Shown here one piece after another: positions 24,980 through 34,505 of a stretch of DNA of 42,367 nucleotides. The position numbers and the translations under genes are program-made. The stretch is from assembly GCA_017629515.1 (NCBI GenBank), contig JAGBXB010000029.1, positions 1 to 42,367 on the forward strand, read 5' to 3'. Within the stretch, counting starts at the first letter, position 1; every line of letters begins with the position of its first letter. This DNA is from Lentisphaeria bacterium. Its GTDB lineage: Bacteria > Verrucomicrobiota > Lentisphaeria > Victivallales > UBA1829. Under the pieces are notes generated by a model. That model was not told the origin of the DNA. It did no database searches and worked only from the letters and a program-made list of their open reading frames with translations.

Positions 24980-26509
24980 TCAGTTTTCTGCAAGAAATTC
25001 CAGAAGGATCTTTGCATAGAATTGATGACCTTTCAGGGAAAAATGTACTCCGTCATCCGGTACATATAATTGCATTCTGTCCGGGTGTTCCGCCATGGCG
25101 GAAGCCAGTTCAATAACCGGTATATTCTCCTTTTTTGCAAAATCCCGCAAAGTTTTGTTGTATCTTTCGGTATGTTCAGGAAGACCGAAAAAGGAGTGCT
25201 GAGTCCCGGCTTTTGCCTGGGGTTCGGTAAGGGACTTCTGCCACGGCAGGAAACTTGCCGGGATGGTGGTCAATACGATCTTTGCTTCCGGAGCATTTTT
25301 CCGCAGGATGGAAAGAACTTCTTCAAGAAGCCCTTTTTGTTTTTCAGGCGGAAAAATGGGAGTTTTATATCCTGTGGAATAAAGGGCTTTTGTATCATTG
25401 CCTCCGCAGAAAAGGAAGATCATATCCGGCTTGACCTTGAAAAGATCTTTATACATTTCACTGCGGTAGGCATTCTGTCCGGTAAGTCTCTTATGGATCA
25501 TTTCCAGAGTATCCCCGCCAACTCCGGCATTGCGGAGAGTACATTTTTTCCCCAGAAAAGCGGAAATGATGGAAGAATAATTACGCCCTCTGTCGTAATC
25601 GGTGAGACTGTCCCCGAGAAAAAGAAGATGACCTTTCTTTTTGACTTTTCCGGCAGTTTTTTTCATTTCCTCATACAGTTTTTCAGGAAGAATCGTGGCA
25701 AAAAAACTCTGTTTGGCATTCTCTTTTGCATCATATACAGCAAGACGCATCCCGTCGGGGACACACTGGGCTACTTTGAAAGAATATTGCGCCACCCCTT
25801 TTTCATCACTTGTTACTGTGTCATGTAAAACAGGTCCGAATCCTTTATTATTGTAACCGGCAAGGGCAAACTGACCCGAATAGAGATCCAGCTGGAATTT
25901 GTGATTTTTCCGGTTTGTAAGGATTTCCACATTCACTTCATCCCCTTGCAGTGCCACGGCAGATTCTTCCCGGAAACGGATCTTTACTTCCCTGTTATCA
26001 AGATACAGGAAAGAGGTATCGGAAATAACGGCAGTACCCTTTATTTCCACAGACAACCGGTCATGGCAAACCGTTTCGGAAAAAAGATCGGCTTCTTCAA
26101 AAACAAACTCTTTCTCCTCATCTTCCAGAACCATTTTTTTACTTTCCAGTACCCCGAATTCCAAAGCATTGCCTGCATACATCCTTCTTGCCCTCACAAG
26201 AAGCCGGATCTCCCCTTTTCCTTTCCCTTTCACCCGGAAACGGAAACGGCGGAAAGAGGGCATACCGCATTGAGGGTCGGCGTGTTCCAGATTGCCCAGA
26301 TCCAGATAATGGGATAAAGTGCCATCCGTACATTTTACGCCGCTTTTCAGTTTTTGCGGCAACTTTTTTCCGTCAAAAAACCATTGATACAATCCTCTGG
26401 AAAAAGAGTTGTTATTGATAAGATTTGCCTCCCTGCCCTCACAGTTGGAGGGAAGAAGCTGTTTTTCTATTTCCAATTCATTTTTGATTTTTTTTGTATC
26501 GTTTCTCAT
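24980..26509 (-). CDS. SGNH/GDSL hydrolase with N-terminal beta-rich domains
   Basis: A 509-residue protein with no signal peptide. Residues about 30-290 are two beta-rich domains, the first like a carbohydrate-binding module (SFSRGLYQWFF, FRRFRFRVKGKGKG). Residues about 290-509 are a SGNH hydrolase: GDS with Ser301, GVGGDT (329-334), GGND (369-372) and DGVHFS with Asp486 and His489. SGNH enzymes of this type are often carbohydrate esterases. The ATG at 26509 is chosen because AGGGAAT is upstream. Being divergent from the 903-aa glycosidase-like protein, with promoters on both strands, the two may act on the same glycan. Cellular location without a signal peptide is puzzling. Confidence 0.85.
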   Translation of the reverse strand: MRNDTKKIKNELEIEKQLLPSNCEGREANLINNNSFSRGLYQWFFDGKKLPQKLKSGVKCTDGTLSHYLDLGNLEHADPQCGMPSFRRFRFRVKGKGKGEIRLLVRARRMYAGNALEFGVLESKKMVLEDEEKEFVFEEADLFSETVCHDRLSVEIKGTAVISDTSFLYLDNREVKIRFREESAVALQGDEVNVEILTNRKNHKFQLDLYSGQFALAGYNNKGFGPVLHDTVTSDEKGVAQYSFKVAQCVPDGMRLAVYDAKENAKQSFFATILPEKLYEEMKKTAGKVKKKGHLLFLGDSLTDYDRGRNYSSIISAFLGKKCTLRNAGVGGDTLEMIHKRLTGQNAYRSEMYKDLFKVKPDMIFLFCGGNDTKALYSTGYKTPIFPPEKQKGLLEEVLSILRKNAPEAKIVLTTIPASFLPWQKSLTEPQAKAGTQHSFFGLPEHTERYNKTLRDFAKKENIPVIELASAMAEHPDRMQLYVPDDGVHFSLKGHQFYAKILLEFLAEN

Positions 26510-26551
26510 TTTTATTCCCTGTATGTAATGCGTGATCAAAGTTTTTATGAA

Positions 26552-26579
26552 AATATATCCCGCACAGAAAAAAAGTCAA
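26552..26579 (-). promoter_or_regulatory. Promoter of the SGNH hydrolase gene
   Basis: On the minus strand TTGACT (26574-26579), a 16-nt spacer and TATATT (26552-26557), about 43 nt before the ATG. It uses the same TTGACT-N16 layout as the DUF4838 gene promoter at 6562-6589. Confidence 0.65.
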
Positions 26580-26685
26580 GAAGAAATTCCAAAAATTCAG
26601 AAATACTTGCACACAAAAACATACAAAACAGTCTTTTGATTTTGCCGTAAGGTGTCAAATAAAAGGATTTTTTCTGTTTTCCGCC

Positions 26686-26713
26686 TTGATTTTCTGCTTT
26701 TTTGTTCTATATT
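26686..26713 (+). promoter_or_regulatory. Promoter of the 903-aa glycosidase-like gene
   Basis: TTGATT (26686-26691), a 16-nt spacer and TATATT (26708-26713), about 48 nt before the ATG at 26762; AAAGGAAA precedes the start. It is divergent from the SGNH promoter. Confidence 0.6.
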
Positions 26714-26761
26714 TTCAGCGTTGATTTTTTACCGGACAAAACAAATTAAAGGAAATGCTTT

Positions 26762-29473
26762 ATGAACAGGATCTATGCAGCAGAAAACCTGCCTCCTCCT
26801 TTTCCCCAGGGGGAACTTGCCTTTATCAAGGATTTGAAAAAACATGTTGTTTTCACCCATCACAGAAATGATGCGGCACAACAGATACCTGATACAGTTG
26901 CCATTCTCAATGGTTTTGATGTTTCTTTCCGCTTTTCCGATGAGGAAAAAAGATTGGAAACAGCACTTTTCGATCTGGAAAGATTTTTCAAAGAAGCCGG
27001 GATCCCCACCGGAAAAGGAACGCAGATCGTTATTCAGAAATCCGATGACACGGATCTGAAAGGGGAAGATTTCCGTATTACGGTAACAAAAGACCTTATC
27101 ACTTTGGAATCCAACACAAAAGAGGGGATCCGCAGAAGTATCTACCGTTTCATGGACCGCATTGCCGAACTCTGTATTCCTTACCTTGCCTTTGGTACGG
27201 AAACAAAGAAATACTGGCTGAAAAACCGTATCTCCCGCTGTTTCTTCGGGCCGATCAAACGCCCTCCTTTCAATATCGACGAATTGATGAACGATATTGA
27301 TTACTATCCGGAAGAATATTTGAGCCGCCTGGCAAGAGAAGGGGTGAACGGCTTGTGGCTTACCATCACTTTCAAAGATATCTGCAAAACCTCTTTCCGT
27401 CCTCAAAACCCCGATGCCGCCCGCCGTATAGCCAAACTGCGTGCCACTGTGGCAAAATGTCTGCGTTACGGGATCAAAACCTGGGCATTCTGTATTGAAC
27501 CCGCCAGCTGGAAGAGCAAAGGCAATCCCATTCCCGAAGGATACCCGGAACTGGGCGGCCCCGGCACTACTTACGCTTTGCAGAGCGGTTACGGGGAAGA
27601 AAGCAGTTTCTGCCCCAGAAGTGAAGCGGCGGCAAAATATCTTTATGAATGTACCAATTATCTTTTCAGTGAAGTTCCCGGTCTCGGCGGTATTTTGAGT
27701 ATCTCCCACGGGGAACGCACCACCAGTTGTTTGAGTACATTGAGTACCTCCTCCCTCTCCGGCAAAGTCCCCTGCAAAAAGGAATGTGACTGGGATGTGG
27801 ATGATATTATCAGCAATACACTTGGCCCCATGTCCAAAGGTATGCGGGATGCCAATCCGGAAGCAGAACTCATCTCCTGGCTCTATCAGCCTGCTCCCGT
27901 ACAGCACGCACCCTGGATCTTCAAACTGCCCAATAAACTGCCCGCAGAAGTAAGTCTCGCCTACAACTTTGAATCCGGCTGTTCCAAAATGCAGCTGGGC
28001 AAACTGCATACCGGCGGCGATTACTGGCTCTCCTGCGCCGGTCCTTCCGACCGTTTCGCAAGAATGGCGGAAGCCGCCAGAAACAAGTGCGGTTTTGCGG
28101 CAAAATTGCAGGTGGCGTGTTCCCATGAAGATGCCACCATCCCCTATGTACCTGCCCCCGGACTTCTGTATGAAAAGTATAAAGCCATGAAAGCACTGGG
28201 CGTGGAACATGTGGTCATGTGCTGGTATTTCGGGAACTATCCCGGCTTGATGAACCGTGCCTCCGGCATGCTTGCCACAGAAGACTTCAAAGGAACGGAA
28301 ATGGATTTCCTCACCCGTCTTGCCGCTCCCGAATGGCCCGGAAAAGAGAAGGAAGTGGCAGAAGTCTGGAAACTTTTTGAGGAAGCATACAGCAATTATC
28401 CCATGGACAACCAGTTCCAGTATTATGGACCTGTCCACGACGGCGTCGTATGGCCTCTGCACCTGAAACGGGCAAGAAAACAGTTGACAAGATCCTGGAA
28501 ACCCGATGCCATGCCCTGCGGAGATACTCTGGGCGAATGTATGAAAACCCATACCCCCGGAGATGCGGCACTTCTCTTGCGTAAAATGAATCATCTCTGG
28601 GCGGAAGGCAATAAAAAATTGCAGCTTATCGGCAAAGATTTTGCAGATGATGCCACATGCAGAGAGGAACTTTCCGTAGCCAACGCCATGGATATCCAGT
28701 TTGCTTCTGCCGCAAATATTTTCCAGTTCTATATGTTCCGTCAGCAGCTTTTTGAAGGGGCGGAAAATTATGAAGAGATCCTCAACGAAATGGAAAAAAT
28801 CGTTTATGCAGAAATGGAAAACTCTGAAAAGATGGCACTTCTCTGCAAAAACGATTCCCGTCTGGGGTATCACTCCGAAGCGGAAGTATATAAATTCTAT
28901 GAAGAAAAACTCCTTTGGAGAAAAAATATCCTTAAAAACATCGTTCTGGAAGACTTCAAAGAATGCCGCAAAGCCCTTGCTTCCGGCATCACTTTCCGTC
29001 AGTTTGCCGAAAATCCCGATACAGAAAAATGCGCTCTTTCCACCTGGTATCAGAATGGTCAGGTAAAATGGAAAGCAGAGAAAGATGCCGTTAATCTGCA
29101 TATCGAAGTCATCTGCGAAAATAATGATGATATCGAAGACGAATTCACCAAGATCTATGCCATGGATGTTGAAGGACTTACTTTCCCCTACCTCGTAGGC
29201 AACGGGCTGGCAAGAAAAACTGTAGAAACAGCAGATACCACCGGTGTATGCTCCTTTGCCAAAGAGGAACTCCCCGGAGCATGGAAAAGCACGTTCACCG
29301 TTCCCCTTTCCCTTTTCCAGGGCAAAAAAGAGATCCTTTTCGGTCTGGAAAGAATCGAATATCTGGCAAAAGGAGAAAGATGGACTTCCTATCCTGCCGG
29401 GAAATTTGAAAATGATGTGCGTTTGAATCTCTCCTACTTCCTGCCGGATAAACTTGTTCTTCTCACACTCTGA
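26762..29473 (+). CDS. Large cytoplasmic glycosidase-like protein (unassigned family)
   Basis: A 903-residue protein without a signal peptide. Residues about 45-150 look like the GH20b/GH67-type alpha/beta domain (EGIRRSIYRFMDRI, 121-134). Residues about 160-560 look like a TIM barrel: CFFGPIKRPPFNID (160-173), GVNGLWLTITF (194-204), GIKTWAFCIEPASW (237-250) and SHGERTTSC (about 317-325). Residues about 770-900 are beta-rich and may bind sugar, ending in a LERIEYLAKGERWTSYP segment. Glutamates such as Glu246 and Glu320 are candidate acids, but I cannot fix the family. It is likely co-transcribed with rsmB, 21 nt downstream. Confidence 0.6.
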   Translation: MNRIYAAENLPPPFPQGELAFIKDLKKHVVFTHHRNDAAQQIPDTVAILNGFDVSFRFSDEEKRLETALFDLERFFKEAGIPTGKGTQIVIQKSDDTDLKGEDFRITVTKDLITLESNTKEGIRRSIYRFMDRIAELCIPYLAFGTETKKYWLKNRISRCFFGPIKRPPFNIDELMNDIDYYPEEYLSRLAREGVNGLWLTITFKDICKTSFRPQNPDAARRIAKLRATVAKCLRYGIKTWAFCIEPASWKSKGNPIPEGYPELGGPGTTYALQSGYGEESSFCPRSEAAAKYLYECTNYLFSEVPGLGGILSISHGERTTSCLSTLSTSSLSGKVPCKKECDWDVDDIISNTLGPMSKGMRDANPEAELISWLYQPAPVQHAPWIFKLPNKLPAEVSLAYNFESGCSKMQLGKLHTGGDYWLSCAGPSDRFARMAEAARNKCGFAAKLQVACSHEDATIPYVPAPGLLYEKYKAMKALGVEHVVMCWYFGNYPGLMNRASGMLATEDFKGTEMDFLTRLAAPEWPGKEKEVAEVWKLFEEAYSNYPMDNQFQYYGPVHDGVVWPLHLKRARKQLTRSWKPDAMPCGDTLGECMKTHTPGDAALLLRKMNHLWAEGNKKLQLIGKDFADDATCREELSVANAMDIQFASAANIFQFYMFRQQLFEGAENYEEILNEMEKIVYAEMENSEKMALLCKNDSRLGYHSEAEVYKFYEEKLLWRKNILKNIVLEDFKECRKALASGITFRQFAENPDTEKCALSTWYQNGQVKWKAEKDAVNLHIEVICENNDDIEDEFTKIYAMDVEGLTFPYLVGNGLARKTVETADTTGVCSFAKEELPGAWKSTFTVPLSLFQGKKEILFGLERIEYLAKGERWTSYPAGKFENDVRLNLSYFLPDKLVLLTL

Positions 29474-29494
29474 AAATGAGGCGGAAAAAAAATA

Positions 29495-30793
29495 ATGGCA
29501 AGAAGAAATATGATCTCGGAAAAGATCCTTGCCAGTGCCTGTGAGGCTCTCACAGCCTGGGAGGATGGTGCAACTCTGGATGATTGTCTGGACGCATTGG
29601 AAGAAGTGGATCAGAAAGAGGGATACAACGGCAGAGCCATCAAGCCTGCCGTCTCCTCCCTGCTTTTTGAATACTTCCGGCATAAAGGTTTTGTGGATCT
29701 TCTCATCCGCAGATTTGCCAGAAAAGGCGATGTGCATAAGGAGGTACGCATTATCCTGCAATGTGCCATAACCCAGATGCTGTATCAGACCGGAATCGCT
29801 GCGGAATCGGCAGTGAATGTGGCTGTGGATCACACAAAAAACAAACTGGGAAGAGCAAGAAGCTCCTTTATCAATGCTCTTTTACGGGCTGTTTCCGCTT
29901 CACCGGATAAAGGAAATTCCCGGAATGAGATTTTTCCCGATGTGCTGTATAAAAAATATCTTGCAGATCACGGAGAGGAAAAGACAAAGGAGATCCTTGC
30001 CAATTTTGCCAGTAATCCCCTGCCCTGCTTCCGGATGCGGGAAGAGTTGGAAAAAGAAGTTCTTGATGGATATGGAGCTTCTCTCATTCCGCCATTTCCC
30101 GATGAGGAAGAATTGGTTCTACCCTTTCCTTTTTATGAATTTTCCAATGCGAAAGAATTTTTTGCCTCCCGCATACAGGATTCCGGCAAAGTCTATGTGC
30201 AGGATCCTGCCACGGCACTTTCCGTTTCCCTGGCAAAAAGTGCTTTTCCGGAGGGGATCATAACGGGAAAAGTTCTGGATTGCTGTGCTGCACCGGGAGG
30301 AAAAACCCTTATGCTGGCGGATCTTACTACCGACAAAGGAGCGAAAATCATTGCCGCAGACCGGTCGAAACAGCGGTGCGCCTTAATGAATATCAACTTC
30401 AAAAGAGCCGGTATAAGAAGTACGGTAAAACATCTTTCCGCCCAGGAAAGTTATTTCCCTGCGGAAAGTTTTTCCCTTATTCTTGCGGATGTCCCCTGTT
30501 CCAATACAGGAGTTATCCGCCGCAGACCGGACGCCCCCTGGCGGTTCAGTGAAAAAAGATTGCAGGAACTTCTTGGGCTGCAAAAAGAGATCCTCCATTG
30601 CCTTGCCCCCCTTGTGCAGAAAGGTGGTTTTCTTCTGTATTCCACATGCAGTATTGAAAAAGAGGAAGATATGGAGCAAATCAAAAATTTCCTTGCGGAG
30701 CATAAAGATTTTACTCTTGTTACAGAAAAACTCCTTTTCCCTGCCCGGTATCACGATGGAGCCTATGCTGCTCTTTTGAAGAGAAACGCCTGA
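29495..30793 (+). CDS. rsmB: 16S rRNA (cytosine-C5)-methyltransferase RsmB
   Basis: A 432-residue protein. The N-terminal NusB-like RNA-binding domain spans about 1-145. The C-terminal SAM-dependent methyltransferase shows motif I LDCCAAPGGKT (about 258-268), motif IV DVPCSNTG (about 327-334) with the release cysteine, and motif VI STCSIEKEE with the nucleophile cysteine (about 378-386). It methylates C967 of 16S rRNA (E. coli numbering). It lies 21 nt after the glycosidase-like gene, an odd pairing, and a terminator follows. Confidence 0.93.
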   Translation: MARRNMISEKILASACEALTAWEDGATLDDCLDALEEVDQKEGYNGRAIKPAVSSLLFEYFRHKGFVDLLIRRFARKGDVHKEVRIILQCAITQMLYQTGIAAESAVNVAVDHTKNKLGRARSSFINALLRAVSASPDKGNSRNEIFPDVLYKKYLADHGEEKTKEILANFASNPLPCFRMREELEKEVLDGYGASLIPPFPDEEELVLPFPFYEFSNAKEFFASRIQDSGKVYVQDPATALSVSLAKSAFPEGIITGKVLDCCAAPGGKTLMLADLTTDKGAKIIAADRSKQRCALMNINFKRAGIRSTVKHLSAQESYFPAESFSLILADVPCSNTGVIRRRPDAPWRFSEKRLQELLGLQKEILHCLAPLVQKGGFLLYSTCSIEKEEDMEQIKNFLAEHKDFTLVTEKLLFPARYHDGAYAALLKRNA

Positions 30794-30823
30794 CAGAAAA
30801 CCATAAAAATTTTACAAAATCAC

Positions 30824-30870
30824 GCAGCAGAATAAATTTTTATTGCAAAAATTTATTTTGCTGCTTTTTT
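30824..30870 (+). terminator. Rho-independent terminator after rsmB
   Basis: The stem GCAGCAGAATAAATTTTT pairs with AAAAATTTATTTTGCTGC (18 bp with one G-U) around a 5-nt loop, followed by six T residues. It separates the rsmB transcript from lepA. Confidence 0.9.
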
Positions 30871-30968
30871 CTGTTCCGTCCGCAGCTTGTATCATTTGAA
30901 AAAAGGGCATTTACGGTGTAAATTATAATGGATGAAAAAGTATAAAAAAAAGAAAGAAGAGGTATATA

Positions 30969-32768
30969 TTGAAAAATATCAGAAATTTCTCCATTATCGC
31001 CCATATCGACCACGGGAAATCCACTCTGGCAGACCGTTTGCTGGAAGCCACCGGTACGATCCAGAAACGGGATCTTGTTCACGCCCAGCTCCTTGACGCC
31101 ATGGATCTGGAACAGGAACGGGGTATCACCATCAAATCCCACCCGGTACGCATGAAATATACCGCAAACGACGGTGTGGAATATGAACTTAATCTTATCG
31201 ACACTCCCGGTCATGTGGACTTTTCCTATGAAGTCAGCCGTTCCCTTGCCGCCTGTGAGGGGGCATTGCTTCTCATTGACGCCACCCAGGGAGTGCAGGC
31301 GCAAACCGTCGCCAATGTGAATCTTGCCTTCCGGCATGATTTAAAAGTCATTCCTCTCATCAATAAGATCGACCTTCCGGCGGCGGATGTGCCTTTGTGT
31401 CTGGAACAGCTGGAAGAGATCCTTGCCATTCCCAGAGAGGAGGCTCTTCTTGTTTCCGCAAAAGACGGAACGGGAGTACCGGAGGTGCTGGAAGCCATTG
31501 TGGAAAGAGTCCCCCCGCCCGCCGACTCCGACGGCAAAGGGGATAATGCGCTTATTTTCGACTCTCTTTATGATGCCTACCGGGGAGTGGTCATCTATGC
31601 AAGAGTGTTCAATGGTTCTTTCAAAGCAGGGGATAAAATCCGGCTTTTGAGCAACTCTCTGGAATCAGAGATCAAGGAAGTAGGGGTATTCACCCCCAAT
31701 ATGAAAGCCCAGAGTATTCTGGAAGCGGGTTCCACAGGCTACATCATCCCCAATATCAAAACCCCCTCGGATACCAAGATCGGCGATACCATCACCAATG
31801 TAAAAAATCCCTGTTCCGAACCTCTTGCCGGATTCCGGGAGAGCCGTCCCATGGTGTTCAGCGGGATCTATCCTATTGATACAGCCGACTATGAACAGTT
31901 GAAATTTTCCATGGCGAAATTGCAGTTGAACGATCCGGCATTCGTCTATCAGGGGGAAACTTCCGCCGCACTGGGTTTCGGTTTCCGCTGCGGATTTCTG
32001 GGCTTGCTCCACATGGAGATCATTCAGGAAAGACTGCGCAGGGAATACAATATGGATATTATCGCCACCTATCCCAGCGTGATCTATCATGTTTATCTTA
32101 ATGACGGAAGCATGATCAATGTGGATAATCCTGTCCACCTCCCCGATCCCACCGAGATCGACCATATTGAAGAACCTATGATCAATGCGAAAATCATGTC
32201 CCCCACCACCTATATCGGGGAGATCATGAATCTTATCATGCAGAAACGCGGTCTCTGTACCAATACGGAAAACGTGGATGCCAAACATGTGATCCTTACC
32301 GCCTTTATCCCCATGCACGAGATCCTTATCGACTTCCATGACAAATTGAAATCCATCACCAGAAGCTATGGAAGTATGGACTACGAGCCTGCCGGATATC
32401 AGGAAGGGAAACTTATCAAACCGGATATGCTTGTCAACGGGGAAAGTGTGGATGCCTTCTCCACCATCGTCCATACGGATCACGCTTACAACCGGGGCAG
32501 GATGCTTGCAGAAAGATTGGCAAAAGCCATTCCGCCCCACATGTTCCAGATCGCCATCCAGGCGGCTATCGGCGGAAAAGTCATCGCCCGTGAAACCGTG
32601 CGTGCCTACCGGAAAAACGTTCTTGCCAAGTGTTACGGAGGGGATATCACAAGAAAGAGAAAACTTCTGGAAAAACAGAAAGAGGGTAAGAAACGCATGA
32701 AAGAGATCGGTAATGTAAATATCCCGCAGGAAGTTTTTGTGGAAATTCTGAAATCCACCGACGAATAA
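30969..32768 (+). CDS. lepA: Elongation factor 4 (LepA)
   Basis: A 599-residue translational GTPase that back-translocates or remodels stalled ribosomes. The G1 loop is AHIDHGKST (about 11-19), switch I includes ERGITIKS, G3 is DTPGHVDF (about 78-85), G4 is NKID and the C-terminal LepA-specific domain ends the protein. Normal length. The start is a TTG at 30969 with AGAGG about 7 nt upstream; no in-frame ATG gives a full G domain. A TATAAT at 30924-30929 suits a -10 box, but the -35 is poor. It leads a seven-gene run whose members share no obvious pathway. Confidence 0.97.
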   Translation: MKNIRNFSIIAHIDHGKSTLADRLLEATGTIQKRDLVHAQLLDAMDLEQERGITIKSHPVRMKYTANDGVEYELNLIDTPGHVDFSYEVSRSLAACEGALLLIDATQGVQAQTVANVNLAFRHDLKVIPLINKIDLPAADVPLCLEQLEEILAIPREEALLVSAKDGTGVPEVLEAIVERVPPPADSDGKGDNALIFDSLYDAYRGVVIYARVFNGSFKAGDKIRLLSNSLESEIKEVGVFTPNMKAQSILEAGSTGYIIPNIKTPSDTKIGDTITNVKNPCSEPLAGFRESRPMVFSGIYPIDTADYEQLKFSMAKLQLNDPAFVYQGETSAALGFGFRCGFLGLLHMEIIQERLRREYNMDIIATYPSVIYHVYLNDGSMINVDNPVHLPDPTEIDHIEEPMINAKIMSPTTYIGEIMNLIMQKRGLCTNTENVDAKHVILTAFIPMHEILIDFHDKLKSITRSYGSMDYEPAGYQEGKLIKPDMLVNGESVDAFSTIVHTDHAYNRGRMLAERLAKAIPPHMFQIAIQAAIGGKVIARETVRAYRKNVLAKCYGGDITRKRKLLEKQKEGKKRMKEIGNVNIPQEVFVEILKSTDE

Positions 32769-32790
32769 TTTTTACCACAGGAGTTTATCT

Positions 32791-33579
32791 ATGGATTACC
32801 AGTGTAAAGTCATATCCAATGTGTGTCTGAAAGGCGATTATTACAGAATCGTCTTTTTTGCGCCGGAGATCGCAGAAAAAGCGAAAGCCGGGCAGTTTGT
32901 TCATGTTCTCATCCCCACTTTAAAAGACAGGATCTTACGCCGTCCTTTCAGCATCAATGATACCGACGCAGAAAAGGGACTTCTTACCGTTACATACAAG
33001 AAAGTAGGCAGAGGAACAGCGGAACTGGCTCTTCTGCAAGAGGGTGTCTCCTGCCGGATCATGGGGCCGCAGGGCAATGGTTTTACCGTTCCTGATGAAG
33101 AAACGTTCCCCATTCTTGTTGCCGGAGGCTATGGAAGTGCCGCAACTTTCCTTATTGCCAAACATTCCCCTCAAAAAGGGATTTTCCTTATGGGCGCAAG
33201 AAGCGAAAAAGATCTTATTCTTTTTGAAGAGTATGAAAAAGTGAATTACGATGTCCGCCTTGCCACCAATGATGGAAGCGTGGGACATAAGGGTTTTGTT
33301 ACAGAACTTCTGGACGATGCCATTGCCGCTGCAAAGGGCAGAAAGATCATGATCTATGGCTGCGGACCGGAAGCGATGCTTCTTGCTCTGGGGCGTCTGG
33401 CTCTGGAAAAAGGGGTCAAAGCGGAATTGAGTCTGGATAGAAACATGTGCTGCGGAACGGGGGCATGTTTTGCCTGTGTGGTGAAAGTAAAAGATGAATC
33501 CGCCCCGGAAAAATGGCGGTACAGCAGAAGCTGCAAAGAAGGCCCTGTGTACGGGGCAGAGGAGGTCTATTATGGCTGA
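32791..33579 (+). CDS. pyrK: Dihydroorotate dehydrogenase electron transfer subunit
   Basis: A 262-residue FAD/[2Fe-2S] protein that passes electrons from class 1B PyrD to NAD+ in pyrimidine synthesis. The ferredoxin-reductase-like FAD domain is residues 1-100 (RRPFSI, 50-55). The NAD-binding domain shows VAGGYG. The cysteine cluster is NMCCGTGACFAC (about 218-229) with a later SRSCKEG (about 248-254). The length and the pairing with pyrD are typical. It starts 22 nt after lepA, and its end overlaps pyrD by 8 nt. Confidence 0.96.
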   Translation: MDYQCKVISNVCLKGDYYRIVFFAPEIAEKAKAGQFVHVLIPTLKDRILRRPFSINDTDAEKGLLTVTYKKVGRGTAELALLQEGVSCRIMGPQGNGFTVPDEETFPILVAGGYGSAATFLIAKHSPQKGIFLMGARSEKDLILFEEYEKVNYDVRLATNDGSVGHKGFVTELLDDAIAAAKGRKIMIYGCGPEAMLLALGRLALEKGVKAELSLDRNMCCGTGACFACVVKVKDESAPEKWRYSRSCKEGPVYGAEEVYYG

Positions 33580-34492
33580 TCTTACTACTATACTTGGTCC
33601 TTTGACCTTGAAAAACCCGGTAATGACCGCTTCCGGCACCTTTGGTTACGGTGCGGAATATGAAGAATTTTTCCCCATAAAAGAGTTGGGAGCTGTTGTG
33701 GTCAAAGGGGTCGCCCCCTGGGTCTCCAACGGCAATCCCATGCCCAGAGTGGCGGAAGTTACAAGCGGGATGCTCAATGCCATCGGCTTGCAGGGGCCGG
33801 GCGTGGATAAATTCCTCCATGACGAACACTATTTGCCTTTCCTGCGGAGATCCGGCGCAACCACCATTGTGAATATCTGGGGGAAAAAGATCGAAGATTA
33901 CTGTGAAGTAGCGGAGCGTCTTACCGCAGAAAAAGAGGGGATCGCCGCTCTGGAAATCAATATATCCTGTCCCAATGTGAAAGAGGGGGGAATTGCTTTC
34001 GGAACAGATCCAAAAATGCTTTCCAAAGTGGTTTCCGCAGTCCGGAAAAGTACAAATCTCCCCCTTATCACAAAATTAAGTCCCAATGTAACGAAAATCG
34101 CCGATTTTGCCATTGCCGCACAGGATGCAGGCAGCGATATGATCTCTCTCATCAATACCATTCCCGGCATGTCTATAGATATTGAAACATTCCGTCCCCG
34201 TATCGCCAACGTGACAGGGGGGCTTTCCGGTCCTGCCATCAAACCCATTGCAGTACGCATGGTCTATGAAGCAAGTAAGGCTGTTACGATCCCGGTGATC
34301 GGTATGGGCGGGATCGTTACTGCGGAAGATGCCATTGAATTTTTCCTTGCCGGAGCCGATGCCATTGCCGTAGGTACTGCCATCTTCTCCAATCCCACTG
34401 CCCCCATGGAGGTTATTGCCGGGATCGATCGATGGCTGGATGCTCACGGGATCAAATCTCTTTCGGAAATCGTTGGCGCTGTAAAAATCTGA
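33572..34492 (+). CDS. pyrD: Dihydroorotate dehydrogenase, class 1B catalytic subunit
   Basis: A 306-residue flavoprotein TIM barrel that oxidises dihydroorotate to orotate. ISCPNVKEGG with active-site Cys133 is the class 1 signature (1A and 1B have Cys, class 2 has Ser). The FMN-binding VKGVAPW region (45-51), TKLSPNV and GMGGI are all visible. The start is ATG at 33572, with GGAGG 5 nt upstream and overlapping pyrK; an in-frame ATG at 33494 is inside pyrK and is rejected. PyrK plus PyrD class 1B means NAD+ is the electron acceptor. Confidence 0.97.
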   Translation: MADLTTILGPLTLKNPVMTASGTFGYGAEYEEFFPIKELGAVVVKGVAPWVSNGNPMPRVAEVTSGMLNAIGLQGPGVDKFLHDEHYLPFLRRSGATTIVNIWGKKIEDYCEVAERLTAEKEGIAALEINISCPNVKEGGIAFGTDPKMLSKVVSAVRKSTNLPLITKLSPNVTKIADFAIAAQDAGSDMISLINTIPGMSIDIETFRPRIANVTGGLSGPAIKPIAVRMVYEASKAVTIPVIGMGGIVTAEDAIEFFLAGADAIAVGTAIFSNPTAPMEVIAGIDRWLDAHGIKSLSEIVGAVKI

Positions 34493-34505
34493 ACAGGAAA
34501 AGAAA

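Noticed and set aside
26729..29833. 1034-codon minus-strand frame
   Set aside because: Antisense to the glycosidase-like gene and the start of rsmB; composition rich in F, H and C typical of shadow frames.
33494..33571. Upstream in-frame ATG for pyrD
   Set aside because: Lies inside pyrK without a ribosome binding site; the ATG at 33572 has GGAGG.
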